Shown: in pieces, positions 1-9,200 of the stretch
Layout of the letters: each line of letters starts with the position of its first letter
Position numbering within the stretch: the first letter of the stretch is position 1
From: an uncultured Clostridia bacterium
Lineage (GTDB): Bacteria; Bacillota; Clostridia; Christensenellales; UBA1242
Length of the DNA: 38,843 bases
Direction of reading: 5' to 3'
NCBI GenBank assembly: GCA_944377305.1
Contig: CALWEL010000012.1
Location: 1-38,843, forward strand
The notes under the pieces: generated by a model
Databases searched by the model: none
Told to the model about the DNA's origin: nothing
The model's input: the letters and a program-made list of their open reading frames with translations, nothing else
Made by a program: the position numbers and the translations under genes

Positions 1-83
1 GCGGATGTGGCGAAATTGGCAGACGCGCTAGACTTAGGATCTAGTGGGAGACCGTGGGGGTTCAAGTCCCTTCATCCGCACCA
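1..83 (+). tRNA. tRNA-Leu (anticodon TAG)
   Basis: The acceptor stem GCGGATG (1-7) pairs with CATCCGC (73-79), followed by discriminator A80 and an encoded CCA (81-83). The anticodon stem CTAGA/TCTAG encloses the loop CTTAGGA, giving anticodon TAG. A long variable arm, as expected for class II tRNA-Leu, follows. The gene starts at the first base of the window, so its promoter is not visible. Confidence 0.97.
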
Positions 84-164
84 TTTAGATGTATTGTATT
101 AATTTGATTAACCTAATTATAGAATTTTAAATTACGGTTCTTTAAACCCAAAGGAATCAAAAAA

Positions 165-809
165 ATGGAAAAATTAACTAAAAGTGATTGTAAGAAATAT
201 TTAAAAAGTGGGGCATTATCCCAGCCGTTTTTAGATACAGAATTTATATTGAAGAAGATAGATTATGACTATAACTATAACATAAAAACAAATAAAAATT
301 ATACCAAAATCGAAAGTCTATATTATTGGATACATAAAAATTTAAAGCGTGTTCAAAATGAGGACGTAAAACGAAAATACAAATTTCAGCGTACTGCACG
401 AGAAATTTGGGAAAGTGGTTTTTCAACAGGGTGTACAGATTGGGCGCTTGTTTTTGCTACATTATCAAGACAAATTGGTATACCTACAACATTCTTTCAC
501 ACTGTTGAATATAACTGGTTAAAAAAATTGAAAAATGGTGATAATTATGATATTGCAGTAGGGCATTCATTCTGCGAATGTTATTATGAAGGGAAATGGG
601 TATTGGTAGATCCTACCGTTTGCGAAATAATGTTTGATTATAACACAAAAAAAATTATTTTGCCATATAAATTGACAGGTAGAGTAAATCAATTCGTTCC
701 ATATTTTCGAGGGTTAGACCTTGGACAAACAATGACATTGAGTGAACATAACCTAGAGCAAGAAAAAATTTGTAAAGAATTAGAGATAGATAATAATAAA
801 TATGTATAA
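165..809 (+). CDS. Transglutaminase-like superfamily protein
   Basis: This 214-residue protein has the three parts of a papain-like transglutaminase core. A cysteine lies in the STGCTDWA motif (Cys90), a histidine in VGHSF (His134) and an aspartate in VLVDPT (Asp149), in the family's usual order and spacing. No signal peptide or membrane segment is visible, so it is probably cytoplasmic. The family includes proteases and peptide amidases as well as cross-linking enzymes, and the substrate cannot be told from sequence. The ATG follows an AAAGGA ribosome site. It stands alone between tRNA-Leu and tRNA-Gln, with nothing in the context pointing to a pathway. The catalytic triad is clear; the biological role is unknown. 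Confidence 0.75.
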   Translation: MEKLTKSDCKKYLKSGALSQPFLDTEFILKKIDYDYNYNIKTNKNYTKIESLYYWIHKNLKRVQNEDVKRKYKFQRTAREIWESGFSTGCTDWALVFATLSRQIGIPTTFFHTVEYNWLKKLKNGDNYDIAVGHSFCECYYEGKWVLVDPTVCEIMFDYNTKKIILPYKLTGRVNQFVPYFRGLDLGQTMTLSEHNLEQEKICKELEIDNNKYV

Positions 810-856
810 TAATTGATGAAAAATTATAAATTTTTATGCTTTTGTTCAATTTTTGA

Positions 857-884
857 TTGACAATTTCATTTTTTATGGTAAAAT
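857..884 (+). promoter_or_regulatory. Promoter of tRNA-Gln
   Basis: TTGACA (857-862), a 16-nt spacer and TAAAAT (879-884) with an extended -10 TGG immediately upstream. The predicted transcript starts about 15 nt before the tRNA and should continue into the small ORF at 1008. Confidence 0.75.
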
Positions 885-905
885 AAATTAGTGTCATAAA
901 TTTAG

Positions 906-980
906 TGGGGTATCGCCAAGCGGTAAGGCACAAGACTTTGACTCTTGCACGCGGTAGTTCGAATCTACCTACCCCAGCCA
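906..980 (+). tRNA. tRNA-Gln (anticodon TTG)
   Basis: Acceptor TGGGGTA (906-912) pairs with TACCCCA (970-976), discriminator G977, CCA encoded at 978-980. The anticodon stem CAAGA/TCTTG encloses CTTTGAC, giving anticodon TTG. The T-arm GTTCGAATC is intact. Confidence 0.96.
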
Positions 981-1007
981 GATGACATTGTCATCATTAG
1001 GAGAAAA

Positions 1008-1172
1008 ATGTATAAGACAGTTATAATTCCATATACTGCCAGTGCTAAGAAAAGAGCAAAATTGATTGAAGAAAAAATAAACGAATTGACAAGTAATGGC
1101 TTTGAATTTATCACTCTTTGTTCGACTCCGAATTGTGGTGCAATCCTTATCTTTAAAGAACCAAGCAAATAA
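1008..1172 (+). CDS. Small protein, DUF4177-like, linked to tRNA-Gln
   Basis: A 54-residue protein starting at the ATG that follows an AGGAGA ribosome site (about 4-nt spacing). An in-frame upstream ATG at 945 lies inside the tRNA and has no ribosome site, so it was not used. The pattern of a basic helix, the phrase INELTSNGFEF and a final strand GAILIFKE resembles the small DUF4177 fold (helix followed by a W/F-E-F/L strand), but the match is from memory. It begins 27 nt after the tRNA-Gln CCA with no terminator between, so the two are probably transcribed together and separated by tRNA 3' processing. The function is unknown. Confidence 0.55.
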   Translation: MYKTVIIPYTASAKKRAKLIEEKINELTSNGFEFITLCSTPNCGAILIFKEPSK

Positions 1173-1189
1173 TAAAATATCAGTAAATG

Positions 1190-1412
1190 AAAGGACGAAT
1201 CTTTAAACAAGTTTTGCGAGAGCAAAAGATAATAGAGGGCATACAGTAAAAGAGAGTAGGGTTCCCACAAGACGAATGTCGAAGTGGGAAGATATGGGAG
1301 AATACAGGGTACCCGTAAGTATCGTTAGATACGTAGTGGGAGGAGGAGCAACCGAGCAAAAGCCAACAATTGTTAATCATTTAACAATTTGGCATAGCGA
1401 GAGTTGTGACGA
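1190..1412. other. Hairpin-rich segment upstream of tRNA-His
   Basis: There is no credible gene here. The segment holds a run of compact inverted repeats: TTTTGC-GAGA-GCAAAA with a GNRA-type loop, TTCCCAC...GTGGGAA enclosing a smaller GAC-GAAT-GTC hairpin, GTATC-GTTA-GATAC, and GCCAA...TTGGC continued by ATTGTTA/TAACAAT. It is richer in G and C than the surrounding intergenic DNA. It could be a structured RNA or the remnant of a mobile element; similar segments precede tRNA-Gly and tRNA-Leu(TAA). Confidence 0.45.
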
Positions 1413-1415
1413 TAT

Positions 1416-1492
1416 GGTGGCTATAGTTCAGTTGGTAGAGCGCCAGATTGTGGATCTGGCTGTCGTGGGTTCGAGTCCCTCTAGCCACCCCA
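1416..1492 (+). tRNA. tRNA-His (anticodon GTG)
   Basis: Acceptor GTGGCTA (1417-1423) pairs with TAGCCAC (1482-1488). The extra G-1 at 1416 opposite C73 (1489) is the tRNA-His hallmark. CCA is encoded at 1490-1492. Anticodon stem CCAGA/TCTGG with loop TTGTGGA gives GTG. Confidence 0.97.
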
Positions 1493-1514
1493 TAAAATAC
1501 CATATATAGAGGTG

Positions 1515-1586
1515 TGAATTAATGACTTAATCTATATCTTATGATATTATTAAGTCATTTTTTCATCTGAGTAATATTTGACTAGA
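1515..1586 (+). repeat. tRNA 3' module, copy 1 (after tRNA-His)
   Basis: An 11-bp stem AATGACTTAAT (1521-1531) / ATTAAGTCATT (1549-1559) runs into a T tract, so it can terminate the tRNA transcript. It is followed by the tail TGAGTA-ATATTTG-ACTAGAAT. The tail matches those after tRNA-Gly (35730-35748) and tRNA-Leu(TAA) (38358-38371). Confidence 0.6.
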
Positions 1587-2260
1587 ATTCACCTGCTGAA
1601 ATTATGTTTATTAATTTTATTTATATATTTAAAATCATCATTTTTATCAAGTTTTGTGTATACAAAATCGGTGATTGTGCTAGTCATAATATGTGAAACT
1701 TGATAACAATAATATTTTAGAATATTCAATTCTTTACATTTAGTGATTAATGTACTTCACATATCTTTTAGATACAACTTATAGTGGCAGACAAGTGTCT
1801 CAAGAATTGCTAATTGAAAAAAATCGCGAGATCTAAAATATATTTTCTAATAATCCAATAGCATTTCTTATTCAAATAGTTTAAAATTGTGTCTTTTTAC
1901 GAACTAAATTTATTTTCTACAAAATAAGATTTATAAAATATAGCGAAAAAAATAAGTACCATAGAGTATTGGCTCAGGCTGTATGTCATTTTTGTCACCC
2001 AAATGTTTAAGTTCATTACCTATATGTGTGTTTTAAATATTTCGCAATTTTATCCTTATAATAAGCATCACATTTTTTATAAAATAATAATATTAATTAA
2101 GAGATTTAAATCAATTAGCCAAAATATAAAAGAATTAAAATTACCAAAAAATGATCTGCAAATTGTAAACCTAATTATAGATATAAATCTATATTTTATA
2201 AAAAGTGAATCGTCTTGCAAAAAAATAGAAGTGATAAAAATAAGGTTATATGATATGCAA
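1587..2260. other. AT-rich intergenic stretch, no gene seen
   Basis: About 700 bp between the tRNA-His module and the marR promoter. Reading frames are short, lack ribosome sites and give no recognisable protein. An 88-codon frame at 2003-2269 runs into the marR promoter and operator and is judged spurious. No repeat array or RNA gene was recognised. Confidence 0.6.
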
Positions 2261-2263
2261 ATT

Positions 2264-2300
2264 AGTTGACTTCTCAACTTAATAATGGTATATTTTATAT
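2264..2300 (+). promoter_or_regulatory. marR promoter with overlapping palindromic operator
   Basis: TTGACT (2266-2271), a 17-nt spacer and TATATT (2289-2294) preceded by an extended -10 TGG. The palindrome AGTTGA-N4-TCAACT (2264-2279) covers the -35 box, a position where a bound dimer would block RNA polymerase. This suggests autorepression by the MarR protein just downstream. The expected start of transcription coincides with the start codon at 2301. Confidence 0.65.
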
Positions 2301-2741
2301 ATGGAAAGGATGACATTTTTCAATTATGATTTAGGTAAACTAATTCAATGTTTTGATAAACATATGAGAAAAGTTCAGGATTGTATGCTTGCAAAATTTG
2401 AATTGACGCATTTTCACGCGTGGTATTTGGCAAATTTACATCGGTTTGGAGAGATGAATATGACGGATTTGACCAACCGTATCGGCGTAGACAAAGCTAA
2501 TACTACTCGTGCAGTGAAAGATTTGATGAACAAAGGTTATATTGAAAAAGTAGGTACTAGCGAGAGGAAGTACAATATCAAATTGAGCGAAAAGGGTAGA
2601 TTGGTGGCTTGTACCTTTAAGGAACACATTGATAAAATGATGAAAAAGAGCTTTAAATATTTTACCGATGAAGAAAAGAAAACTTTCTTTGAATTGTTAA
2701 ACAAATTATCTAAGGGGGTAAAAGATGCTGGAAATATCTGA
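2301..2741 (+). CDS. MarR-family transcriptional regulator
   Basis: A 146-residue winged-helix protein of usual MarR length. The recognition region is MTDLTNRIGVDKANTTRAVKDLMNKGYIEKV (about residues 53-83), followed by a beta wing with SERKYNIKLSEKGR, and a C-terminal helix for dimerisation. The start at 2301 lies exactly 7 nt after the -10 hexamer, so the mRNA appears leaderless. The alternative ATG at 2310 has GGAAAGG with zero spacing and is unlikely to be used. The gene overlaps the ABC exporter gene by 17 bp, a common arrangement in which the repressor controls an efflux pump and itself and is relieved by a small ligand. The ligand is unknown. Confidence 0.88.
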   Translation: MERMTFFNYDLGKLIQCFDKHMRKVQDCMLAKFELTHFHAWYLANLHRFGEMNMTDLTNRIGVDKANTTRAVKDLMNKGYIEKVGTSERKYNIKLSEKGRLVACTFKEHIDKMMKKSFKYFTDEEKKTFFELLNKLSKGVKDAGNI

Positions 2742-5325
2742 AATTAAAAAAGATTATATTTTAAAAGATCAAGCAGTCAATGCTCTTAAAGGCATTAATA
2801 TTTGTTTTAGAAGAAGTGAATTTGTAGCTATACTTGGGCCAAGCGGTTGCGGAAAAACGACATTGTTGAACATTATAGGCGGATTGGACAGATACACCAG
2901 CGGAGATTTGATAATAGATGGTACATCTACAAAAGAATTCAAAGATAAAGATTGGGACAATTATAGAAACCATAGAGTTGGCTTTGTGTTTCAAAATTAT
3001 AACTTAATTCAGCATCAAACAGTGTTGGAAAATGTAGAGCTTGCTTTGACTCTTAGTGGAGTGAAAAAAAAAGATAGGAAAAAACGTGCCACTCAAGTGT
3101 TAGAGCAAGTGGGTCTGGGCGATAAACTGAAATCAAAACCAAATCAATTGAGTGGCGGGCAGATGCAAAGAGTGGCGATTGCACGTGCGCTAGTTAATGA
3201 TCCTGATATTATCTTGGCAGATGAACCAACAGGAGCTCTTGATAGTAAAACGAGTGTTCAGATAATGGAATTATTGAAGGAAGTCAGCAAAAACAAATTG
3301 GTAATAATGGTGACGCACAATCCAGATCTTGCTAACAAATACTCAAATAGAATCATACGTTTGCTTGATGGGGAACTTACTGAGGACACAAGACCATATA
3401 GTAAGAAGGATGCAGAGAAAGAGATAAAAAAATATTTAGAGAAGAAAGCAAAACAAGAGAATTTAGAATTCAATAAAACTGAGAAGAAAAAATCAATGTC
3501 TTTCTTTACCGCCTTGGCGCTAAGTTTCAAAAATCTTATGACCAAAAAGGGAAGGACAATAATGATCTCCCTTGCGGGTAGTATAGGAATTATTGGCATA
3601 GCATTGATCTTGGCAGTGAGCGCTGGTATGACCGGGTATATTGACAATATGCAAAGTCAGTCACTATCATCATATCCTGTCAGCGTATCGGCTATAGGCA
3701 TTGACTATGATTCAATGATGAATACGTTGCAAGGGGGGATTGATACAGAAGAGAGCGAAGAAGACTCAATCAATGTATATGATCCTAGTAGCTCGCTTAT
3801 CAATCTTGGAAAGTTTAATTATCTTAGCAGTGAATTTATTGAATATGTTAACAACTATTATTCGGATGAAAATAAGCAAAAGTTTTTGAATGATTATTTA
3901 GTAAGCTATGCCAGTGATATGCGTTTGATCACTTATAACAATTTATCTGGATATAATATAATAAATAGTGAAGTCACCACTAGTGCATTATCTGGTACGA
4001 CTTCGTCACTGTTGTTTGAAGAGGTAGACCAAGAATATGTTTTGTCATTGTATGATATAAAAGGCACAAATGCTCACTATCCATCAACAGTCAATGAAAT
4101 TGCGTTAGTTGTCGGAGATGATGGATTGTCTACTACGGAGCTTGCTAGTCTAGGTATTGATGTAGTTTACAAAACAGACGAAAATGGAGAGGTTATTCTA
4201 GATGATCAAAGTCAACCTATTATTGAGAATATTCAATATGATGATGTGATAGGTAAGACTTACAAATTGCTACTCAATGACGCATATTATAATACTGAAA
4301 CTATGCTCCCATATTATGATTTTTCATTAAATGCTATGATAGATCAAGCGAATTTAGAATCTTTATATAACAATTCAAACACAATTGAATTAACCATCAC
4401 TTGTGTACTTACTAACAAAGAAGACACCACAGGTAGTATATTTTCAAATGGGTTGATGTACACACACGAGTTGGCTCAAGAATATAGAAACCAATCAAAA
4501 AATTCAGCAGTTGTGCAGAAAATTAGAACCAACTATCTGGATAATAATGGGAATTTTGTTGAAGGTGCGGAGATGAATACTTTTGCTATTCCATACGTTG
4601 TGAATGTTAGTGAGGTATCTCAATATTTGGGCACAGAGTATGCTAGCCTATTTAGTTATGATTCGCCTATTAGGATGCAAACAACTTTAAAAAATGCATT
4701 AGGGCTTACATTGACAGATAGTGAAATTATTGATTTGTATTTGCAGGTTTATGGTGCGAGTGATGTGCCAAACAATATATATTTTTATGCTAAAGATTTT
4801 GATGCAAAAGATGACCTTGTAGCTATGTTAGATGCTTGGAACGAATCTCACCAAGAGAATCAAATTGTATTGACAGATAGTTCTGCAATGATAACTGATT
4901 TATTGGGAACTTTGGTTGATATAATATCTTATGTGTTGGTGGCATTTGCGGCTATATCATTAATAGTTTCTAGCGTAATGATTGGTATAATCACGTATAC
5001 ATCAGTGATAGAAAGAACGAAAGAAATAGGTGTGTTGCGAAGCATTGGTGCATCGAAACGAGATATTATGAATGTGTTTAATGCCGAAACTACAATTATA
5101 GGACTAACGGCTGGCGTATTAGGAATCATTATAGCTGGAATCTTAACTATTCCAATTGCGCTAATTTTGAAGTCACTCACAGGAATCGGTGGGCTGGCAG
5201 TGATGGAACCATTGAGCAGTGTAATTTTGGTGGTCATAAGTATAATTTTGACCTTTATTGCGGGATTAATACCAGCACGTATTGCATCTAAAAAAGATCC
5301 TGTAATAGCGCTTAGGAGTGAATAA
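2725..5325 (+). CDS. ABC exporter, fused MacB/FtsX-type ATPase-permease
   Basis: This 866-residue protein joins an ATP-binding domain to an FtsX-type permease. Walker [10 protein letters not shown] is at residues 38-46, signature LSGGQ at 142-146, Walker B DIILADEP at 161-168 and the switch histidine in MVTHN at 198. A charged linker follows, then a first membrane segment near residues 275-300, an extracellular domain of about 430 residues, and three more membrane segments in the last 130 residues with the FtsX phrase [17 protein letters not shown]. Such proteins dimerise and move peptides or drugs by a mechanotransmission mechanism. The gene starts after an AAGGGGG ribosome site inside the end of marR, so the two form one operon. 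Its substrate may be an antimicrobial peptide or drug, inferred from the MarR pairing. Confidence 0.9.
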   Translation: MLEISEIKKDYILKDQAVNALKGINICFRRSEFVAILGPSGCGKTTLLNIIGGLDRYTSGDLIIDGTSTKEFKDKDWDNYRNHRVGFVFQNYNLIQHQTVLENVELALTLSGVKKKDRKKRATQVLEQVGLGDKLKSKPNQLSGGQMQRVAIARALVNDPDIILADEPTGALDSKTSVQIMELLKEVSKNKLVIMVTHNPDLANKYSNRIIRLLDGELTEDTRPYSKKDAEKEIKKYLEKKAKQENLEFNKTEKKKSMSFFTALALSFKNLMTKKGRTIMISLAGSIGIIGIALILAVSAGMTGYIDNMQSQSLSSYPVSVSAIGIDYDSMMNTLQGGIDTEESEEDSINVYDPSSSLINLGKFNYLSSEFIEYVNNYYSDENKQKFLNDYLVSYASDMRLITYNNLSGYNIINSEVTTSALSGTTSSLLFEEVDQEYVLSLYDIKGTNAHYPSTVNEIALVVGDDGLSTTELASLGIDVVYKTDENGEVILDDQSQPIIENIQYDDVIGKTYKLLLNDAYYNTETMLPYYDFSLNAMIDQANLESLYNNSNTIELTITCVLTNKEDTTGSIFSNGLMYTHELAQEYRNQSKNSAVVQKIRTNYLDNNGNFVEGAEMNTFAIPYVVNVSEVSQYLGTEYASLFSYDSPIRMQTTLKNALGLTLTDSEIIDLYLQVYGASDVPNNIYFYAKDFDAKDDLVAMLDAWNESHQENQIVLTDSSAMITDLLGTLVDIISYVLVAFAAISLIVSSVMIGIITYTSVIERTKEIGVLRSIGASKRDIMNVFNAETTIIGLTAGVLGIIIAGILTIPIALILKSLTGIGGLAVMEPLSSVILVVISIILTFIAGLIPARIASKKDPVIALRSE

Positions 5326-5471
5326 TTTTATTAAGCGAACTACTAAGTGGATTACTAATTCTAAATATTCGAATTAAAAAATACCTTCTTTCAAAAACAA
5401 ATTGAATAATGAATTTTGGAATTGAAATATTATTAATTATATTTTGATTAAAAATTTATAATATCGTCAGT

Positions 5472-5514
5472 AAAGGAATAAACGACTTAAATCTTGTTTA
5501 TTCCTTTGTTTTTT
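5472..5514 (+). terminator. Intrinsic terminator after the marR-ABC operon
   Basis: A perfect 12-bp stem AAAGGAATAAAC (5472-5483) / GTTTATTCCTTT (5496-5507) is followed by G and a run of T. It lies about 150 bp after the stop codon. Confidence 0.9.
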
Positions 5515-5536
5515 AGGATATAATAAAATTATTTTG

Positions 5537-5570
5537 TTGACAATCTTATCTTATTAATTTAAACTATACT
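5537..5570 (+). promoter_or_regulatory. Promoter of the M16 peptidase gene
   Basis: TTGACA (5537-5542) lies 17 nt before TAAACT (5560-5565). The same unusual -10 hexamer is used by the lipoprotein gene at 21228. A TATACT at 5565-5570 overlaps it but would need a 22-nt spacer. Confidence 0.6.
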
Positions 5571-5592
5571 AGAAAATAATATAGGAGAAGTA

Positions 5593-6894
5593 ATGAATTT
5601 TAAGCAATTTAATTTACCATTTGGAGCACGACTTATGTACGTGAAAAATAAGATCAACAAGACCACAAATGTTGAAATATCTTTTATGGGCGGGTCGTCA
5701 GAAGAAAAAATTCCTGGATTGGCACATTTTACTGAACATATGTTTTTTTCTGGTACGGATAAGTTGTCTGCCCAAGAAGTGAAGAAACAATATTTCAATT
5801 TTTCTGTGGCTAATGCATATACAAATTTCAGAGAAATTATTTTTTTGGGTAGAATTTTTACTAATGAGTTGGAAAAATATTTATCGACTGTAGCAATGAT
5901 GATCACAGAAACGACTTTTTCGCCTAAAGCAATTGAAAATGAAAAGAAAATAGTGATTCAAGAGATCAATGCAAGCAAAGATGATAATAGAGTCAATTTT
6001 TATGACACCGATCTTTCAAAAATTTTTGATCGAGATTTGGTGAAAAAAAATGTGATTGGGAATGAAAAATCGGTAAAGAGTATAAAGCGAAAGGATGTAT
6101 TAGATTTCGTCAAAAAATATTTTGTTGCAAACAATGTAGACATATATATTTGCACTCCTTTATCTGCTGGAAAAGTGAAAAAAATAGTGATCAATGAATT
6201 GTTGAGCAAACTAAAAGTGGCGGATAATTTCAAAAAACCTAAATTATTCTATTTCAATACGACAGACTTCAATTTCTATCAGTCAATATATAAAGACATT
6301 GGCAAAATGTATCTAAGCATTGATTTCAAAGTGAATCATAATGTCTATGATCTTGATTTTTATTTGAAAGAAAAATTGATTAAATATATGATCAATGATA
6401 TCAGTTATGGCTTGATGAAAACACTTAGACAGGATAAAAGTTTGGTTTATTTTGCCGATTACAATTTAACTTATCAAGAGAATGCTTCTTTTGTTCAGTT
6501 AATCACTGAGACAGACAAAAATAATGCAAATCAAATTATAGAAGCGGTGGCGGAATATATTAGCGACTTAAAAGAAAAGGGATTTTTAAAAGAGCAATTT
6601 GAAAAAGCAAAACGAATAATTAGGTATTCGCACGAATCAAGAACGTTTACGCCCATTGACTTTTTAGATAAATTATATGAATATAGAAAATATGGCAAAA
6701 TTTTGGATAGCGAAGAAGTTTACAAAACTATTATGAATACTACTTTGGAGGAATGCAACGCTTTGATTAATGATATTTTTGATACGACAAATTTAGGTTG
6801 CACACTATATGGAGATGTCAGGAAAAAAGACATAATGACAGAGAAAAAGTTTTTCGAATTGTTTAAAGTTAAGAATAGAACTTTTGAAAAATAG
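5593..6894 (+). CDS. M16-family zinc metallopeptidase
   Basis: A 433-residue protein with the inverted zinc motif HFTEH (His45, Glu48, His49) that defines M16 peptidases. The third zinc ligand is most likely Glu124 in VIQEINA, 75 residues on, as in the family. It has a first half with the active site and a second M16_C-like half ending near residue 420. The phrase GLAHFTEHMFFSGT is typical. No signal peptide is present. Low-GC Firmicutes often carry a pair of M16 genes (YmfF/YmfH type) of which only one is active; here only a single, apparently active copy is visible. An AGGAGA ribosome site precedes the ATG. Family assignment is firm; the substrate is unknown. Confidence 0.85.
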   Translation: MNFKQFNLPFGARLMYVKNKINKTTNVEISFMGGSSEEKIPGLAHFTEHMFFSGTDKLSAQEVKKQYFNFSVANAYTNFREIIFLGRIFTNELEKYLSTVAMMITETTFSPKAIENEKKIVIQEINASKDDNRVNFYDTDLSKIFDRDLVKKNVIGNEKSVKSIKRKDVLDFVKKYFVANNVDIYICTPLSAGKVKKIVINELLSKLKVADNFKKPKLFYFNTTDFNFYQSIYKDIGKMYLSIDFKVNHNVYDLDFYLKEKLIKYMINDISYGLMKTLRQDKSLVYFADYNLTYQENASFVQLITETDKNNANQIIEAVAEYISDLKEKGFLKEQFEKAKRIIRYSHESRTFTPIDFLDKLYEYRKYGKILDSEEVYKTIMNTTLEECNALINDIFDTTNLGCTLYGDVRKKDIMTEKKFFELFKVKNRTFEK

Positions 6895-7142
6895 GATATT
6901 TGTCAATCAAAAATTCGCAACTAAAAGATTCGATTAAATATCCAAATAAATCTATATATACTATTATAGTAGAATAATAATCAATTAGCATTTTGTATTA
7001 ATAATATCAACTATAAGAAGATGAAAAGACGTTAAAAAAATTGTTTATATACGTTTTGCCTTTTTTGATGAAAATCTACTAAATCCAATTTATATCTATC
7101 ATATTAATCTTTATTTTATTTGCAAAAAGAAATAAAATTTGC
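6895..7142. other. Intergenic, no gene seen
   Basis: AT-rich DNA between the M16 gene and the rnj promoter. A stem GGATATTT (6894-6901) / AAATATCC (6936-6943) lies right at the stop codon but lacks a T tract. Nothing else could be supported. Confidence 0.5.
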
Positions 7143-7295
7143 TTGACAAACCCTATATTTATGGTATACTTAATATAAGAATTTGTAGGTGCAAGTGCTT
7201 AGCCACTTTGATATATAATTATAATATTAATTATTGCTATATATTATTTTTTTGTGCTCTGTTGCACTAATTTTATAATTTAGTAAGGAGATTTT
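7143..7295 (+). promoter_or_regulatory. rnj promoter and structured 5' leader
   Basis: TTGACA (7143-7148), 16 nt, TATACT (7165-7170). The leader is about 120 nt long. GTGCAA (7189-7194) can pair with TTGCAC (7262-7267) to close it, and AAGTG-CTTAGC-CACTT forms a small hairpin. An A/T stem near 7211-7245 runs into seven T residues, like a weak terminator inside the leader. This would allow feedback on RNase J synthesis, but the idea rests on fold inspection only. Confidence 0.5.
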
Positions 7296-9200
7296 ATGAT
7301 TGATAAATTAATGACAAGTGAAGAATTTGATTCTTCGATTAAAACGAATAAGGATTTGAATTCAAATGTTAATTTTCACAAAAAAAATGAATTTAAACCG
7401 CATAGACAAAAGCAAACAAAGCCTGAAGATATTGAATCTTTGAAAGAAAGTTCAGAATTAAAACTTGGCGAAAATTTGGATCCAATTTTTGATAATCAAG
7501 GTGATATTGAACAATATGGAATCAAGCAAGGTAAGACTAGGGCAAACAACTTGAAAGTTATGTTTTTGGGCGGTATTGGCGAAATTGGCAAAAATATGAC
7601 AGTCTTAGAATATGGCAAAGACATCATTGTTATCGACTGTGGAGTAGAATTCCCTACAAGCGATTTGCTGGGTATTGACCTTGTTGTGCCTGATATAACA
7701 TATTTGGTTCAGAATAAGGAAAAAATTAGAGGATTTTTAATAACTCACGGTCACGAAGATCATATCGGTAGCATTCCTTATGTCGTGAATGAAATTAACG
7801 CGCCAATCTATGCAAGCAAAATGACTTGCGGTTTGATCAAAAAGAAAATGGAAGAACACAAACGTGTGGAATACAAAACTATTGCTGTCAAGGCTAAACA
7901 AAAGATTACTCTTGGCTGTTTTGAAATACAATTTATTCACGTCAATCACGCAATTCCAGGTGCTTTCGCTCTCGCAATCAAGACTCCAGTCGGTATGGTC
8001 GTGCATACTGGGGACTACAAGATTGATTTGACTCCAATATATGATGAAAAATTTGATTTGCATACTTTTGCTGAACTAGGAAAGCAAGGCGTATTGCTTT
8101 ATATGTCCGATTCTACCAACGCAGAGAGAGAAGGATATTCACTTTCCGAAAGAGTGGTGGGTGACACGTTGGAAAAATTGTTTATTGAGAACAAAGACAG
8201 AAGGATGATAGTAGCGGCGTTTGCGTCCAATGTTGATAGAATGCAAGAGGTGATTAATCTTGCTGAAAAATATAAGAGAAAAGTGATTTTAACCGGTCGA
8301 AGTATGGTCAATGTGACCGATGTGGCTACACAAATTGGCGAGATGAAGATAAACAAGGAGAACATTATCGAAGTTGATAAAATGAAGAATTTTAAAGATA
8401 GTGAGATACTTATTTTATCGACAGGAAGTCAGGGTGAGCCTAATAGTGCATTGTCGCGTATGGCTGCGGGCGAATTCAAAGGGATTGAAATCACTGACAA
8501 TGATATAGTAATATTTTCAAGTAGTCCAATTCCTGGAAATGAAAAATCTGTCAACAATATAATCAACAAATTGATTATGCGTGGAGCGAAAGTGATCTAT
8601 AGCCAACTAGAGCAAGTTCACGCCTCTGGTCACGCTTGCAAAGAAGAAATGAAATTGATGTTAAATTTAGTTAGACCAAAATTCTTTATACCTGTGCACG
8701 GAGAGCAAAAACATTTGCTGGCTCAGCGTGAAACAGCAATAACTGTCGGTATGGATAGACACAATATCTTGCTTCCAATGCTCGGAATGAGAGTCGAAAT
8801 TAACAAGAATTTTATGAAATGTACAGGCTCAGTTCCTTTCGGTAGTAGATTGATCGATGGTGCTGGAATTGGAGAAATGGATAGCAATGTATTGCGTGAG
8901 AGGAAACAACTCAGCGAAGATGGGCTTTGTATTGTCATCCTCAACGTCAATGCAAAACGTGGGGAATTGAACTCTCGTCCAGAGATTGTGTCACGTGGAT
9001 TTACCTATATGGGTGAGGCTCAAACTTGGTTAGAAGATGCCAGAAGTACAATTGTCAATAGTATTGATAAAGATAACTTACGTTCACGCGATTATGTAAA
9101 TATTAAAATCGCATTGAGAAAAGCACTTACAAACTATCTAAACAAAAAACTGAAAAGAAAACCTATGATAATACCTATAATTATTGAAAGTAATGATTAA
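7296..9200 (+). CDS. rnj: Ribonuclease J
   Basis: A 634-residue metallo-beta-lactamase/beta-CASP ribonuclease. The core starts at LKVMFLGGIGEIGKN (residues 86-100) and carries the metal motif HGHEDH at 151-156, HTGDYK near 235, the beta-CASP region with MIVAAFASN, and the PVHGE motif. RNase J acts as an endonuclease and 5'-3' exonuclease in mRNA turnover and rRNA maturation. The usual length is about 555 residues; here an 85-residue, charged, low-complexity N-terminal extension precedes the core. The AAGGAG ribosome site at 7284-7289 supports the ATG at 7296, so the extension appears to be translated. It overlaps the next gene by 8 bp. Confidence 0.95.
   Translation: MIDKLMTSEEFDSSIKTNKDLNSNVNFHKKNEFKPHRQKQTKPEDIESLKESSELKLGENLDPIFDNQGDIEQYGIKQGKTRANNLKVMFLGGIGEIGKNMTVLEYGKDIIVIDCGVEFPTSDLLGIDLVVPDITYLVQNKEKIRGFLITHGHEDHIGSIPYVVNEINAPIYASKMTCGLIKKKMEEHKRVEYKTIAVKAKQKITLGCFEIQFIHVNHAIPGAFALAIKTPVGMVVHTGDYKIDLTPIYDEKFDLHTFAELGKQGVLLYMSDSTNAEREGYSLSERVVGDTLEKLFIENKDRRMIVAAFASNVDRMQEVINLAEKYKRKVILTGRSMVNVTDVATQIGEMKINKENIIEVDKMKNFKDSEILILSTGSQGEPNSALSRMAAGEFKGIEITDNDIVIFSSSPIPGNEKSVNNIINKLIMRGAKVIYSQLEQVHASGHACKEEMKLMLNLVRPKFFIPVHGEQKHLLAQRETAITVGMDRHNILLPMLGMRVEINKNFMKCTGSVPFGSRLIDGAGIGEMDSNVLRERKQLSEDGLCIVILNVNAKRGELNSRPEIVSRGFTYMGEAQTWLEDARSTIVNSIDKDNLRSRDYVNIKIALRKALTNYLNKKLKRKPMIIPIIIESND

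Noticed and set aside
1276..1509. 77-codon frame crossing into tRNA-His
   Set aside because: It lies in the hairpin-rich segment and overlaps the whole tRNA gene; no ribosome site and no recognisable protein.
2003..2269. 88-codon open frame upstream of marR
   Set aside because: No ribosome site, AT-driven composition (Ile, Lys, Phe), and it runs through the marR operator and -35 box.
6894..6943. Inverted repeat at the M16 stop codon
   Set aside because: Eight-pair stem with no T tract; not enough for a terminator call.
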